Assembly: GCA_015058045.1 (NCBI GenBank)
Contig: SVDC01000004.1
Coordinates: 46,699-110,698, forward strand
Length of the DNA stretch: 64,000 nt
Direction: 5' to 3'
DNA from: Cellulosilyticum sp.
Lineage (GTDB): Bacteria; Bacillota; Clostridia; Lachnospirales; Cellulosilyticaceae
Numbering within the stretch: the first letter of the stretch is position 1; the number at the start of each line of letters is the position of its first letter. This document shows, in pieces, positions 17,234-25,696 of this stretch. The translations under genes and the position numbers were made by a program. The notes under the pieces are model-generated. The model worked only from the letters and a program-made list of their open reading frames with translations. It did not search any database and had not been told where the DNA came from.

Positions 17234-18178
17234 CTATTTGGAATCTAAGTGAAAAATATGGTTGATAACCATTTCACGAATATCATCTTGAACTGGTAAG
17301 CCAGCTGCTTTAGCATGACCACCACCACCAAATAAAGCAGCAATTTCAGCAAGATTAACATCTTCTTTAATGGTACGACAAGAAACGCCTCCACCGACAT
17401 TAATCATAGCAATAAAATCATATTCAGGATGAAGGAGAGCCAACTGATTACCAAGTTCGCTTTGAAAACGATTGGCAAAGACAATTCCAGCTTTATAGCC
17501 TGCAATTTCTTTTTCAACTAATTCTTCATTACGAGATTCAATATAGCCATCAATTTCATTTTGCCTAATCTCTAAAAGTAGCTTTTGTGTATCATCAAAG
17601 TAAAAGTCATTAGAATCTTCTTCTAAGCGTGTCATCCAGTAGTCTAAGAAACGTTCTTTTCCAAGAATAAAGAATAGGTCATTAAGTTGTTTGGCTTCTA
17701 AGTCATCAAAAGCTTGCCAGTCCCAAGTGTCATAGCGGCGCACTTTTTCTACAAAGCTTTTGACAAGGGGTGAATCAAGACGTTCTTTAAAAGGTACATC
17801 TAAGCCTTTAAGCGCTTCATAAAAAAGGGAAGTACCACTACATTTTACACCTTCTGCATCTTCAATCGTGATATGTGCCCAAGGGTATTGATTCAGTTCA
17901 ATGGCACTAATATGATGATCGATTAAGGTGATATGCTCTTTTGTTTGATTCGTTGTTTCATTAATGAGCGCAGCGATTTCATCTTTCACTGAGATATCGG
18001 TTATATAACAATGTTCAAATTCTGTAGTGTGTGATTCCTCTATATATAATTTGAGTTTATCATTAATGTCTTCATAGCGGCAGCTTTCAAAGTCTACTGA
18101 TTCTCGTCCAAATGCAAGTTTAGCTAATAAAACGCAAGCTAATCCGTCTAAATCATTATGTGTAAAAAGTTTAATCAT
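17234..18178 (-). CDS. DHH/DHHA1 family phosphoesterase
   Basis: A metal-dependent phosphodiesterase of the DHH superfamily (NrnA/RecJ-like). Motif I is THNDLDGLAC at residues 6-15, the DHH signature is in LIDHHISA, and the C-terminal DHHA1 substrate-binding motif is GGGGHAKAAG. At 314 residues it is a minimal single-module form. Relatives degrade nanoRNA, pAp or cyclic dinucleotides; which one applies here is unknown. TAAGGAG precedes the ATG. It is the first gene of a two-gene minus-strand unit with the CDF transporter. Confidence 0.88.
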   Translation of the reverse strand: MIKLFTHNDLDGLACVLLAKLAFGRESVDFESCRYEDINDKLKLYIEESHTTEFEHCYITDISVKDEIAALINETTNQTKEHITLIDHHISAIELNQYPWAHITIEDAEGVKCSGTSLFYEALKGLDVPFKERLDSPLVKSFVEKVRRYDTWDWQAFDDLEAKQLNDLFFILGKERFLDYWMTRLEEDSNDFYFDDTQKLLLEIRQNEIDGYIESRNEELVEKEIAGYKAGIVFANRFQSELGNQLALLHPEYDFIAMINVGGGVSCRTIKEDVNLAEIAALFGGGGHAKAAGLPVQDDIREMVINHIFHLDSK

Positions 18179-18330
18179 AAATATGCTCCTTAAGTAATTT
18201 CCATAGCAGTTTAAGCTATTAGTATTTTATTATTATAAATCGTGTAATTCTTTTTGAATAGGTATATAATAGAAAAGTAAGCTTAGGCAAACTCAGATAA
18301 AGTTAAGAAACATGTAGGGAGGAAAGAAAA

Positions 18331-19200
18331 ATGAATATAGATCGAAATGCATCATGTTGGTGCGGGAGCGGTAAAAAATATAAAAAATGTCATTTAGATT
18401 TTGATGAAAAAATAAAAGCCTATGAATTAAAAGGTTATGAAGTACCACCAAGAGAAATTATTAAAACGCCAGCAGATGTAGAAGGCATGAAAAAAGCAGC
18501 TGTTGTGAATAATGGCGTTTTAGATTTAGTAGGTGAAAAGATTTGTGCGGGAATGAGTACAGAAGAAATTAATACACTTGTTCATGAATATACTATAGCA
18601 CATGGAGGGATTCCAGCACCATTAAACTATGAAGGCTATCCAAAAAGTGTTTGTGTATCCATTAATAATGTAGTATGTCATGGGATTCCATCTGAAGAAA
18701 TCATCATTAAAGAGGGTGATATCGTCAATGTGGATGTCACAACAATTGTAGATGGTTATTATGCAGATGCTTCTAGAATGTTTATGATTGGCAAGGTTAG
18801 TGAAGAAGCAGAGCGTTTAGTACGTGTAGCTAAAGAATGTATGGAAATTGGTATTGCAGCAGCCAAACCATGGGGGTTTATTGGTGATATTGGTGCAGCA
18901 GTTTATGAACATGCAGCAAAAAATGGTTATTCAATTGTAATAGACTTAGGTGGGCATGGTATTGGAAAGCAGTTTCATGAAGAACCTTTTGTACCACATG
19001 TGGGAGAAGAAGGAGAAGGTATGCTTTTAGTACCAGGTATGACGATAACAGTAGAGCCAATGGTTAATGCAGGCGACTATGAAGTTTATTTTGACGAAGA
19101 AGATGGTTGGACAGTTTATACAGAAGATGGGTCTTTATCTGCACAATGGGAAAAGACTATTTTAATTACAGAAACTGGCGTGGAAGTGATTGCACACTAA
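18331..19200 (+). CDS. map: Methionine aminopeptidase type I with N-terminal SEC-C zinc motif
   Basis: It removes the initiator Met from nascent proteins. Residues 1-22 form a SEC-C motif (Cys9, Cys11, Cys20, His21 in NASCWCGSGKKYKKCH), a small zinc knuckle also found in SecA. The pita-bread catalytic domain follows from about residue 40, with the metal ligands in VDVTTIVDGYYADASRMF (two Asp), GHGIG (His), TVEPMV (Glu) and WEKTILIT (Glu). At 289 residues it is longer than the minimal 250-residue enzyme because of the extension. It probably coexists with a ribosomal-operon map copy outside the window (inference). Confidence 0.95.
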   Translation: MNIDRNASCWCGSGKKYKKCHLDFDEKIKAYELKGYEVPPREIIKTPADVEGMKKAAVVNNGVLDLVGEKICAGMSTEEINTLVHEYTIAHGGIPAPLNYEGYPKSVCVSINNVVCHGIPSEEIIIKEGDIVNVDVTTIVDGYYADASRMFMIGKVSEEAERLVRVAKECMEIGIAAAKPWGFIGDIGAAVYEHAAKNGYSIVIDLGGHGIGKQFHEEPFVPHVGEEGEGMLLVPGMTITVEPMVNAGDYEVYFDEEDGWTVYTEDGSLSAQWEKTILITETGVEVIAH

Positions 19201-19208
19201 TAAATCTT

Positions 19209-19250
19209 AAAAAGAGGTGTCTTAGTAAAAGCTAAGCACCTCTTTTTAAT
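19209..19250 (+). terminator. Intrinsic terminator after map
   Basis: An 11-bp outer stem (19209-19219 with 19237-19247) enclosing a second 5-bp stem, ending in TTTTT. Confidence 0.9.
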
Positions 19251-19382
19251 TTAAAGGAGGAAAAGTAGTTGAGCCCTAGCAATACGATAAGGCCAAAGAA
19301 TATATCATAAAACTAAGCAAAAGAATAGCAATAATAGTAGAGGGATACAATACAATTAATAGACTGATTTTGAGGTGGCAAT

Positions 19383-20315
19383 ATGCAGTGCTTTTACATC
19401 ACACAAGAAGAAAAAATGATGCAGATTTCTATTCATCAAATAAAGGAAGTTAATAGGCCTTACTGTGTCATTTTATCTAAGGAAGAGTGGAAGCGGGTTT
19501 ATCAAACATTTAATGTATCAGAAATGATAAAAGAAGCTTGCTTAAATATAGGGGAATCTAATACAGTAGAGTTCTATGGTCAGTATGATTTAGGAATATT
19601 ACAGCGAATGAAATGGGAACAGGGCAGTTATAGAGCAGATAGTGTTCGTTTTTTAAGTTATAAAAAGGCATTATTTATTATTGTAGATGAGTTATATGTT
19701 TGGTTAAATACTCTAATGACAACATTAATAAACGAAAAAGAAATACACTATACTCTAGGGTATCTGTTTTATAGGCTGATTGATTGTGTGATTGCGGAGG
19801 ATAAAAAGTATTTAGAACAAATGGAAAAAAGGACAGAGCAGTTAGAAGAAGAGGTGCTGAATGAAGTAGTACAACATTTTATTCAGGACATTATAGGGAT
19901 TAGGAAGCAGATTACTATTTTTAAGCGGCACTATGATCCTTTAGCAGATATTATAGAAGATTTCATTAGTAATGAAAATGAAATGTGTACACAAGAGGAT
20001 ATACGCTATTTTAAAATCTTAAAAAATCGTATTAATCGATTAAATCATCTAATTGATACCGTAGATGATTATGCCACTCATGTAAGAGAAGCTTATGATG
20101 CCCAAATTGATATTAGATTAAATCGAATTATGAAATATTTTACCTTAATGACAAGCCTTTTCTTCCCACTCACCCTAATTGTGGGATGGTATGGGATGAA
20201 CTTTACCAGCATGCCTGAAGTTTCATGGAAGTATGGTTATCTCTATGTCATAATACTTAGTATACTCAGTAGTATTTTATGTTTGTATTTCTTTAAGAAA
20301 AAGAAGTGGCTTTAA
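19383..20315 (+). CDS. corA: CorA-family divalent cation transporter
   Basis: A pentameric Mg2+ (or Co2+/Zn2+) channel of the inner membrane. The signature YGMNF at the end of transmembrane helix 1 is present (VGWYGMNFTSMPEVSW), followed by a second helix and a Lys-rich tail (FFKKKKWL). The long N-terminal cytosolic part (about 240 residues) contains the helical funnel, for example YLEQMEKRTEQLEEEVL. At 310 residues it is the normal length. The ATG at 19383 has a GAGGTGG ribosome site. Confidence 0.92.
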   Translation: MQCFYITQEEKMMQISIHQIKEVNRPYCVILSKEEWKRVYQTFNVSEMIKEACLNIGESNTVEFYGQYDLGILQRMKWEQGSYRADSVRFLSYKKALFIIVDELYVWLNTLMTTLINEKEIHYTLGYLFYRLIDCVIAEDKKYLEQMEKRTEQLEEEVLNEVVQHFIQDIIGIRKQITIFKRHYDPLADIIEDFISNENEMCTQEDIRYFKILKNRINRLNHLIDTVDDYATHVREAYDAQIDIRLNRIMKYFTLMTSLFFPLTLIVGWYGMNFTSMPEVSWKYGYLYVIILSILSSILCLYFFKKKKWL

Positions 20316-20435
20316 AAGGATTTACTTTTAAGGATAAAAGTAGTTATACTAATAGAAAAGGATAACTAGGTAAAGATACAACAGACTTTAAATATAGAAA
20401 GTCTTTGCAAACTAAAGAAATACTGGGAGGAAAAT

Positions 20436-21074
20436 ATGAATATTATTGAGGGAATTTATGAGCGAAAAAGTATTAGAAAGTATACCGAAGCACCGGTTCA
20501 GAAAGAAGATTTAATGACCTGTTTAAAAGCAGCATGCCAGGCGCCTTCACCGAAGCATCAGCAAAATTGGCATTTTGTAGTGATTCAAAATAGAGAGATG
20601 ATTAGTCAAATTGCAAATCTGGTAAAAGCACGCCATGAAAGCATTGCAGCTTATGCAGAAGATGAAAAAACGAAAGAAAAGTTTATGAAACTTATGCGTT
20701 ATTATACGTTATTTGAAGGGGCACCAGTATTAGTCGTTGTTTATGCAAAACCTTATTTTATGATTGAAGAAAAAATATTAAAACAAGAGGAAAATATGCA
20801 AGAGGTTATTGAGGCTATAAAATCTACACAATCGGCTGCACAGGCTATTGGAGCAGCAGTAGAAAACTTTTTATTAACAGCTACCCATTTAGGTTATGGG
20901 ACTTGTTACATGACAGGCCCGGCACATGCTAAAAAGGAGATTGAGGCATTAATAGGAACAGTTTCAGAATCATATGAAATGATGTCTATGATTGCTATGG
21001 GGGTACCGGTAGAAAGTGTATCTGATAAACCTGAGCGTATGCCATTAGAAGAAGTTGTAACTTTTATAGATTAA
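20436..21074 (+). CDS. Nitroreductase-family protein
   Basis: An FMN-dependent oxidoreductase of 212 residues. It has the N-terminal RKSIRKYTEAPVQKEDL and PSPKHQQNWHFVVI motifs that line the flavin phosphate site, and the C-terminal ATHLGYGTCYMTGP and IAMGVPVES segments. Substrates in this family range from nitro compounds to quinones and flavins; none can be assigned. GGGAGG precedes the ATG. It converges on a polysaccharide deacetylase gene, with a shared terminator between them. Confidence 0.9.
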   Translation: MNIIEGIYERKSIRKYTEAPVQKEDLMTCLKAACQAPSPKHQQNWHFVVIQNREMISQIANLVKARHESIAAYAEDEKTKEKFMKLMRYYTLFEGAPVLVVVYAKPYFMIEEKILKQEENMQEVIEAIKSTQSAAQAIGAAVENFLLTATHLGYGTCYMTGPAHAKKEIEALIGTVSESYEMMSMIAMGVPVESVSDKPERMPLEEVVTFID

Positions 21075-21090
21075 AAGGCTAATTCAAAAT

Positions 21091-21135
21091 AGGACTATCG
21101 AACAGTTATTTGCAACTATTTGATAGTCCTGTTTT
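21091..21135. terminator. Terminator between nitroreductase and deacetylase genes
   Basis: A 17-bp stem, perfect in its outer 9 bp with two G-U-type positions inside, around 21091-21107 and 21114-21130, followed by GTTTTT on the plus strand. Confidence 0.85.
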
Positions 21136-21140
21136 TATCC

Positions 21141-21866
21141 TTACTTAAACTTATAATAATAAGGCTCTGTATTTTGATCGATGGCTTTAAAAGTATAGCC
21201 TTCACTGACATAGTAATCAATGATTTCATCTAGTGCAGCGCAAGTATTTTTATTATTAGAATTGCAGTGAGCTAAAATAATACGACGGGTACTTCGATCC
21301 ATACATTTTTTTGCATTTTGGAGAAAATTTTCAGGAGATAAGTTACCCTTAATCCCATCCTGTAAATCCACATTCCAATCAAAAATTAAATAGCCTTTTT
21401 CACAGAGTTTTGTATAAAAGTTTTTATTGAGTCTCCCTGCACTACCTCCAGGAAAGCGAATGGCTTTAATGTCTAAAGTTGTGCCAAGTACTTCATTAAT
21501 AGTAGTATTGGTTTTTTCCATTTCACCAATAAAACTTTCTGGATTTTTATAAATGATTTTAAAGTTATGGCTATAAGTATGAAGACCTAGTCCATGCCCT
21601 TCCTCATAAATACGTTTGAGGATAGCCTCTCGGCCTTTAATTTCTTTTCCAACAAGAAAAAAAGTGGCCTTTATGTTTTTAGCTTTTAGGACATCTAAAA
21701 TTTCTTCAGTGATCTTTGGAGTAGGTCCATCATCAAAAGTGAGATAAACAAATTTCTCATCATTTTGTGAAGGTATAGAAGATGCCCTTAATGGATTTGA
21801 AAAAGATGAAAAAAATATAAATAACAATAAAAACAAGTAATAGTTCAATTTACAATAGTACTTCAT
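21141..21866 (-). CDS. Secreted polysaccharide deacetylase (NodB domain)
   Basis: A carbohydrate esterase 4 enzyme that removes acetyl groups from N-acetylglucosamine or muramic acid residues in the wall. A signal peptide or anchor covers residues 1-29. The CE4 motifs are complete: TFDDGP with Asp45 and Asp46, HTYSH with His96 and His100 (zinc site), RFPGG, the FDWNVD tryptophan loop, and LAHC near the end. At 241 residues it resembles PdaA/PdaB-type enzymes. GGGAG precedes the ATG. Confidence 0.92.
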   Translation of the reverse strand: MKYYCKLNYYLFLLLFIFFSSFSNPLRASSIPSQNDEKFVYLTFDDGPTPKITEEILDVLKAKNIKATFFLVGKEIKGREAILKRIYEEGHGLGLHTYSHNFKIIYKNPESFIGEMEKTNTTINEVLGTTLDIKAIRFPGGSAGRLNKNFYTKLCEKGYLIFDWNVDLQDGIKGNLSPENFLQNAKKCMDRSTRRIILAHCNSNNKNTCAALDEIIDYYVSEGYTFKAIDQNTEPYYYKFK

Positions 21867-22013
21867 AACACTCCCTCTTTACATAAGTAATCTTATAGAT
21901 AAAGTTAGTATGGACAAATTCTTAATAAAATATAGAAAAATTTTTATGTGTATAAAAGAAATATCAAAAATACTCAAGGAAACGGAAATAAAAGGATAGT
22001 TTTAGAGATTTTA

Positions 22014-22042
22014 TTGTATTATTAGTTTTTAAAGGATATAAT
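22014..22042 (+). promoter_or_regulatory. Promoter of the small zinc-ribbon gene
   Basis: TTGTAT (22014-22019), a 17-base spacer and a perfect TATAAT (22037-22042). Confidence 0.6.
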
Positions 22043-22074
22043 AATAAAAAGATAGTAAAAGGGGGAGGAGAAAG

Positions 22075-22269
22075 ATGACACTAAAATACTGTTCAAGCTG
22101 TGGGAGACCATTGGTAAAAATTACAACAAAAACAGCAGTTTATAAAGCTGTTTGCTTGGATTGTGAAATGACTTATAAATTAATCGAGGAAGCTAAAGGT
22201 AAAGAAGTAATTAAACTAGCCACAAGCTCACCATCTCAAATGACGGAAGCGGCGATGAATAAAAAGTAA
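22075..22269 (+). CDS. Small zinc-ribbon protein of unknown function
   Basis: A 64-residue protein with two CxxC knuckles, Cys6-Cys9 (CSSC) and Cys27-Cys30 (CLDC), spaced as in a rubredoxin-like zinc ribbon. A Lys/Ser-rich tail follows. A strong GGGGGAGGAG ribosome site, a near-consensus promoter and a downstream hairpin show it is a real monocistronic gene. I do not recognise the family and make no functional call; nucleic-acid or protein binding would be typical for such ribbons. Confidence 0.75.
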   Translation: MTLKYCSSCGRPLVKITTKTAVYKAVCLDCEMTYKLIEEAKGKEVIKLATSSPSQMTEAAMNKK

Positions 22270-22287
22270 GTTTGGTGTAAAGCTATT

Positions 22288-22325
22288 CTCAATCCCTTAC
22301 GCAAAGTAGGAATTGAGGTTTTTTA
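22288..22325 (+). terminator. Terminator after the zinc-ribbon gene
   Basis: An imperfect stem of about 12 bp (22288-22300 with 22307-22318) followed by TTTTTT. Confidence 0.7.
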
Positions 22326-22386
22326 AATTTCAGGAAATAGAAATAAGATTTGGGGGAGTATATTAGACTAGAAAGAGGAGACTAAC

Positions 22387-23067
22387 ATGAAGTATGACTA
22401 CATACCAGAGGTAACAGGAAGTTTAAGAAAGAATAATGTGAAAGTACCAGAAGCTATTAGAAAATGCAGTGGGATTCGCATATTTGGTAAGCGTATTAAA
22501 TCATTTATATTTACTACTGATGTAGCCATTATAAAAAATACAGATGCAGATGCAGTAATGGCAGTTTATCCATTTACCCCCCAACCTACTATTACACAAG
22601 CAATATTATCTGTTTCAGATATTCCAGTTGTTTGTGGTGTAGGTGGCGGATTAACGCACGGAACGCGTTCAGCCAATATTGCATTGCATGCAGAGTTTCA
22701 AGGTGCAATAGGTGTTATTTTAAATTCACCAGCACCACATGAAACGATTAGATATGTTAAAGAACATATTGATATTCCCGTTATTGCTACAGTGGTAACG
22801 ACTCGTACGGATATTAAGGGTAAGATAGAAGCAGGTGCAGATATTATTAATGTCAGCGGCGGAAAAGCAACAGTGGAAATTATAAAAGAGATTCGAAAAG
22901 AATATCCTAACATTCCAATTATTGCAACAGGTGGGACAACCAACGAAAGTATTGAGCAAACTATAGCAGCAGGTGCAAATTGTATTACCTATACACCACC
23001 AAGTATTTCTTCAATTTTTAAGGAAAAAATGAGTGTATATCGTGAAGGAGAGCTTGGAGAGGAATAA
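22387..23067 (+). CDS. TIM-barrel phosphate-binding family protein, function unassigned
   Basis: A 226-residue protein with the alternating beta/alpha pattern of a (beta/alpha)8 barrel. The C-terminal half carries phosphate-binding-type loops: GADIINVSGGKATVEII and IIATGGTTNESIEQTIAAGANCITYTPPS, similar in style to ThiG, NanE or HisA-type enzymes. An earlier conserved-looking loop is VVCGVGGGLTHGTRSANIALHAEFQGA. I cannot name a substrate. AGAGGAG precedes the ATG. It is monocistronic with a clear terminator. Confidence 0.7.
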   Translation: MKYDYIPEVTGSLRKNNVKVPEAIRKCSGIRIFGKRIKSFIFTTDVAIIKNTDADAVMAVYPFTPQPTITQAILSVSDIPVVCGVGGGLTHGTRSANIALHAEFQGAIGVILNSPAPHETIRYVKEHIDIPVIATVVTTRTDIKGKIEAGADIINVSGGKATVEIIKEIRKEYPNIPIIATGGTTNESIEQTIAAGANCITYTPPSISSIFKEKMSVYREGELGEE

Positions 23068-23072
23068 AAGAG

Positions 23073-23107
23073 AAAGCCGTAGGGTCGTGAAACCTACGGC
23101 TTTTTAA
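23073..23107. terminator. Terminator between TIM-barrel gene and rpsD
   Basis: A perfect 11-bp stem (23073-23083 with 23093-23103) with a 9-base loop and TTTTT on the plus side; the minus side is also T-rich, so it may serve both convergent genes. Confidence 0.9.
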
Positions 23108-23138
23108 TACATTGGTTCTAATTTAAAAAAGGTATAAA

Positions 23139-23729
23139 TTATCTTGAGTAATACTCAATAATAAGTTGCTCATTAATTTCAATAGGTAACTCGTCACGAA
23201 GCGGCTCTCTTGTAAGAGTTCCTACTAAATTTTCTCGATCTACACTAATATAAGGTAAATCAAATGCGGGTTCTTGCATGTTACTTGCGAATATTTGAAG
23301 GTCTCTAGATTTTTCTTTAAGAGAAATCTGATCTCCAATTCGAACGGTATAAGATGGAATATCCACCTTTTTGCCATTTACTAAGAAATGACCGTGGTTA
23401 ACCATTTGTCTTGCTTGACGTATAGAGCGGGCAAAACCCATTCTATAAACCATATTATCTAATCTTTTTTCAAGAGCAGATAAGAAGACTGGCCCAGGAT
23501 TACTACCTGTACGAAGTGCTTTATGAATATACTTAGCAAATTGCTTTTCAAGTACTCCATAATATGCTCTCAGTCTTTGTTTTTCAAGTAGTTGCACACC
23601 ATAGTTTGATAAATTCTTTTTAGCTCTACTTGTTTCTAGATTTGCTCTGTCCATTGCTTTAGGATGGCCTATAACATTTAAGCCAAGGCGTCGGCACATC
23701 TTAAAGCGAGGTCCATTCATTTTTGCCAT
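23139..23729 (-). CDS. rpsD: 30S ribosomal protein S4, stand-alone paralogue type
   Basis: S4 (uS4) nucleates 30S assembly by binding 16S rRNA. Residues about 85-150 form the S4 RNA-binding domain (RLDNMVYRMGFARSIRQARQMVNHGHFLVNGKKVDIPSY). The N-terminal part (MAKMNGPRFKMCRRLGLNVIGHPKAMDRAN) lacks the four-Cys zinc site and resembles the second S4 copy (S4 B) of clostridia rather than the alpha-operon copy. It stands alone here, with no rpsK, rpsM or rpoA nearby, which supports that reading. GGAGGG precedes the ATG. Confidence 0.93.
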   Translation of the reverse strand: MAKMNGPRFKMCRRLGLNVIGHPKAMDRANLETSRAKKNLSNYGVQLLEKQRLRAYYGVLEKQFAKYIHKALRTGSNPGPVFLSALEKRLDNMVYRMGFARSIRQARQMVNHGHFLVNGKKVDIPSYTVRIGDQISLKEKSRDLQIFASNMQEPAFDLPYISVDRENLVGTLTREPLRDELPIEINEQLIIEYYSR

Positions 23730-24069
23730 ATTGCCCTCCTGTTCTGAATAATAAGCTTATTATGCAATAAAGTATAACAGTCAAACTGAAATAATGAAAG
23801 TCATTTTCAATAAAAAAGTCAAAAACGGTAAATTGCATAAAAATAATAAGAGAATATGTGGGAAATGTACATAATAAACAAAAAGAACATATATAAAGAG
23901 GGATAGCAGACTAAAAGGTCTACTATCCCTCTTTATATATGTACAAGAGAGCGTATCGTAGTAGGCTCTCATTATGTCCCCTACTATATAAATTCAATGA
24001 GATAAAGCATGTTATGTTAGATATAAAGTAGGTTTATTTTACTTTATCAGGGGAGCAGGTTATTTTATA
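23730..24069. other. Intergenic region upstream of rpsD
   Basis: It holds a perfect 16-bp palindrome at 23748-23763, between the S4 ribosome site and its likely promoter area, then the long hairpin at 23887-23942 and a smaller one around 24023-24047. No coding frame is convincing. Confidence 0.5.
23887..23942 (-). terminator. Long hairpin, probable terminator of the SGNH hydrolase gene
   Basis: A perfect 20-bp stem (23887-23906 with 23923-23942) whose loop can pair further. On the minus strand it is followed by a T-rich tract, as expected for termination of the gene ending at 24070, though it lies about 130 bases beyond the stop. Confidence 0.7.
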
Positions 24070-25548
24070 CTAACGATATTTTTGAATCACGGCAGCTAAA
24101 GTAGTACCCATTTGAAGTTGGCCATATTCATTGTTAGGATGAATACTATAAATTGCATCAACTACTTGCGTTATTGTGCCATCAACCAGTTCATTTTTTT
24201 GAATATAATTAAATCCATTGGTTGTATCTAATGTTAAGGTCATAGGCGCAATATAGATTTGTCTTGCTAAAGCTTCATCTGTATCAAATGCTTCTAGCAA
24301 TTTAGAAGTAATATACTTAATACGTAAATCATATTCAGTATAAAATTCCTTGGACTCAACACTGGTTACAAAGTATGTGTTGGGTGCTACAGGAGGGGTG
24401 CAAAGAATAATTTTAATGGTTGGATCATAGGTGTGAATGGAGTCAATCATTTGATTGAGTCTATCAATAAAATAATCTATATTGTCCAGTTCTTTATTAA
24501 AGCCAAATTCATTGGCACCTAATAAAATACTAACATGAGTAGGCGTACCCTCTGCAAAAGCTTCCTTATAACGTGCAATATATTTGGAAAAGTTAAATTC
24601 ATAGGATGTAGGCTGCACATTCATAGGTTGCCATACAGTACCATTCCATTCGACCCATTGGGAATCATATGGACGACTTGGATCAACCATAACATCACCT
24701 ATTTCAGGATATTTATAGTACCCATTTTTATCATAGAGAAATTCTCCTTCATCTTTCCACCCTCTAGCAATTTTTTGAAAACCTTTATATATGGCGTTAT
24801 TAGGTAGAGTGTAGCAAATGGCTTTCCAATCACGGGTATTCCCTTTGTAATGAGCACCGGATACAGAGGAAGGAAACATAAATGGACTATCTAGTTGCTC
24901 AGAATTAATAAAGCTAAAGTATTTTTCTAAAGTCCATCCGCCTCGTCCTTCACGTGCAGGAACGTTGTCATCTGGATAATATCGGGTGCCTAATGTAGTT
25001 ACATTAGGTAGGCTATTTACGACTTGGGAAAGATAAACACCAGCTCTTGTTAGACTATCACCAATAGCAAGTAGTCTAACAGGATTTGTATTACTCGTAT
25101 CTACAAGTTCAACAGTTGTACTCTGGCTGGTGACACCATAATTGGTACGTGCAGTCAAAGTAAGCTCAAAAGGTTGAGAGGACATAGGGGTTGAGTCTGA
25201 TAAGGTTTGAAAAAGCCAACGCCCCATTAAACTTTGTCCATATGGGCTAGATGAACTCACATTGGAATTAGGGGAGAGTGTGAGTAAGGCATTCTTATAG
25301 AAGATATTGAGGCGCTCACTAGCAGCAGTTGTTCCTTTTAAAATATATAAGTTTCTTGGAAGTAATAGTTTGTCACTTGTTATATATTTTGTGTAATCTA
25401 TTACTTCTTCGCTCTCAACCTCACTTATTTCAGCAATTTCATCTGGAATATCAGTAAGAGATAAGCTGGTGGCCATTAAAGGCTGACTATAGACTGCTGT
25501 TAAGGTTAAAAAAAGGCTTATTCTGCGTAAATATTTATTAAAGTTCAT
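24070..25548 (-). CDS. Secreted SGNH/GDSL hydrolase
   Basis: An extracellular esterase/lipase-type hydrolase. Residues 1-27 are a signal peptide. Residues about 45-155 form a domain I do not recognise. The SGNH domain starts at RLLAIGDSLTRAG with nucleophile Ser165, continues with the ILLGANEFG block III, and ends with YSIHPNNEYG containing the catalytic His. Carbohydrate acetyl-esterase activity would fit a plant-polymer or wall niche, but the substrate is not shown by sequence. The 492-residue length is larger than the usual 200-250 because of the N-terminal region and long insertions. Confidence 0.86.
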   Translation of the reverse strand: MNFNKYLRRISLFLTLTAVYSQPLMATSLSLTDIPDEIAEISEVESEEVIDYTKYITSDKLLLPRNLYILKGTTAASERLNIFYKNALLTLSPNSNVSSSSPYGQSLMGRWLFQTLSDSTPMSSQPFELTLTARTNYGVTSQSTTVELVDTSNTNPVRLLAIGDSLTRAGVYLSQVVNSLPNVTTLGTRYYPDDNVPAREGRGGWTLEKYFSFINSEQLDSPFMFPSSVSGAHYKGNTRDWKAICYTLPNNAIYKGFQKIARGWKDEGEFLYDKNGYYKYPEIGDVMVDPSRPYDSQWVEWNGTVWQPMNVQPTSYEFNFSKYIARYKEAFAEGTPTHVSILLGANEFGFNKELDNIDYFIDRLNQMIDSIHTYDPTIKIILCTPPVAPNTYFVTSVESKEFYTEYDLRIKYITSKLLEAFDTDEALARQIYIAPMTLTLDTTNGFNYIQKNELVDGTITQVVDAIYSIHPNNEYGQLQMGTTLAAVIQKYR

Positions 25549-25696
25549 GTCATTTACACCTCCATATTTAGTTTAGCTTTAATTGGGAAATATTACAACG
25601 CCTATAATTAATAATTTAGTAACAAATAGTTAACAAAAATGATGTATAATAGTAAAAAATATATTTATTAGTTAATAAATTAAAGTAGGTGGAAAT

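Noticed and set aside
23781..23972. 63-codon minus-strand open frame upstream of rpsD
   Set aside because: It crosses the long terminator hairpin, has low-complexity Leu/Phe/Tyr content and no ribosome site.
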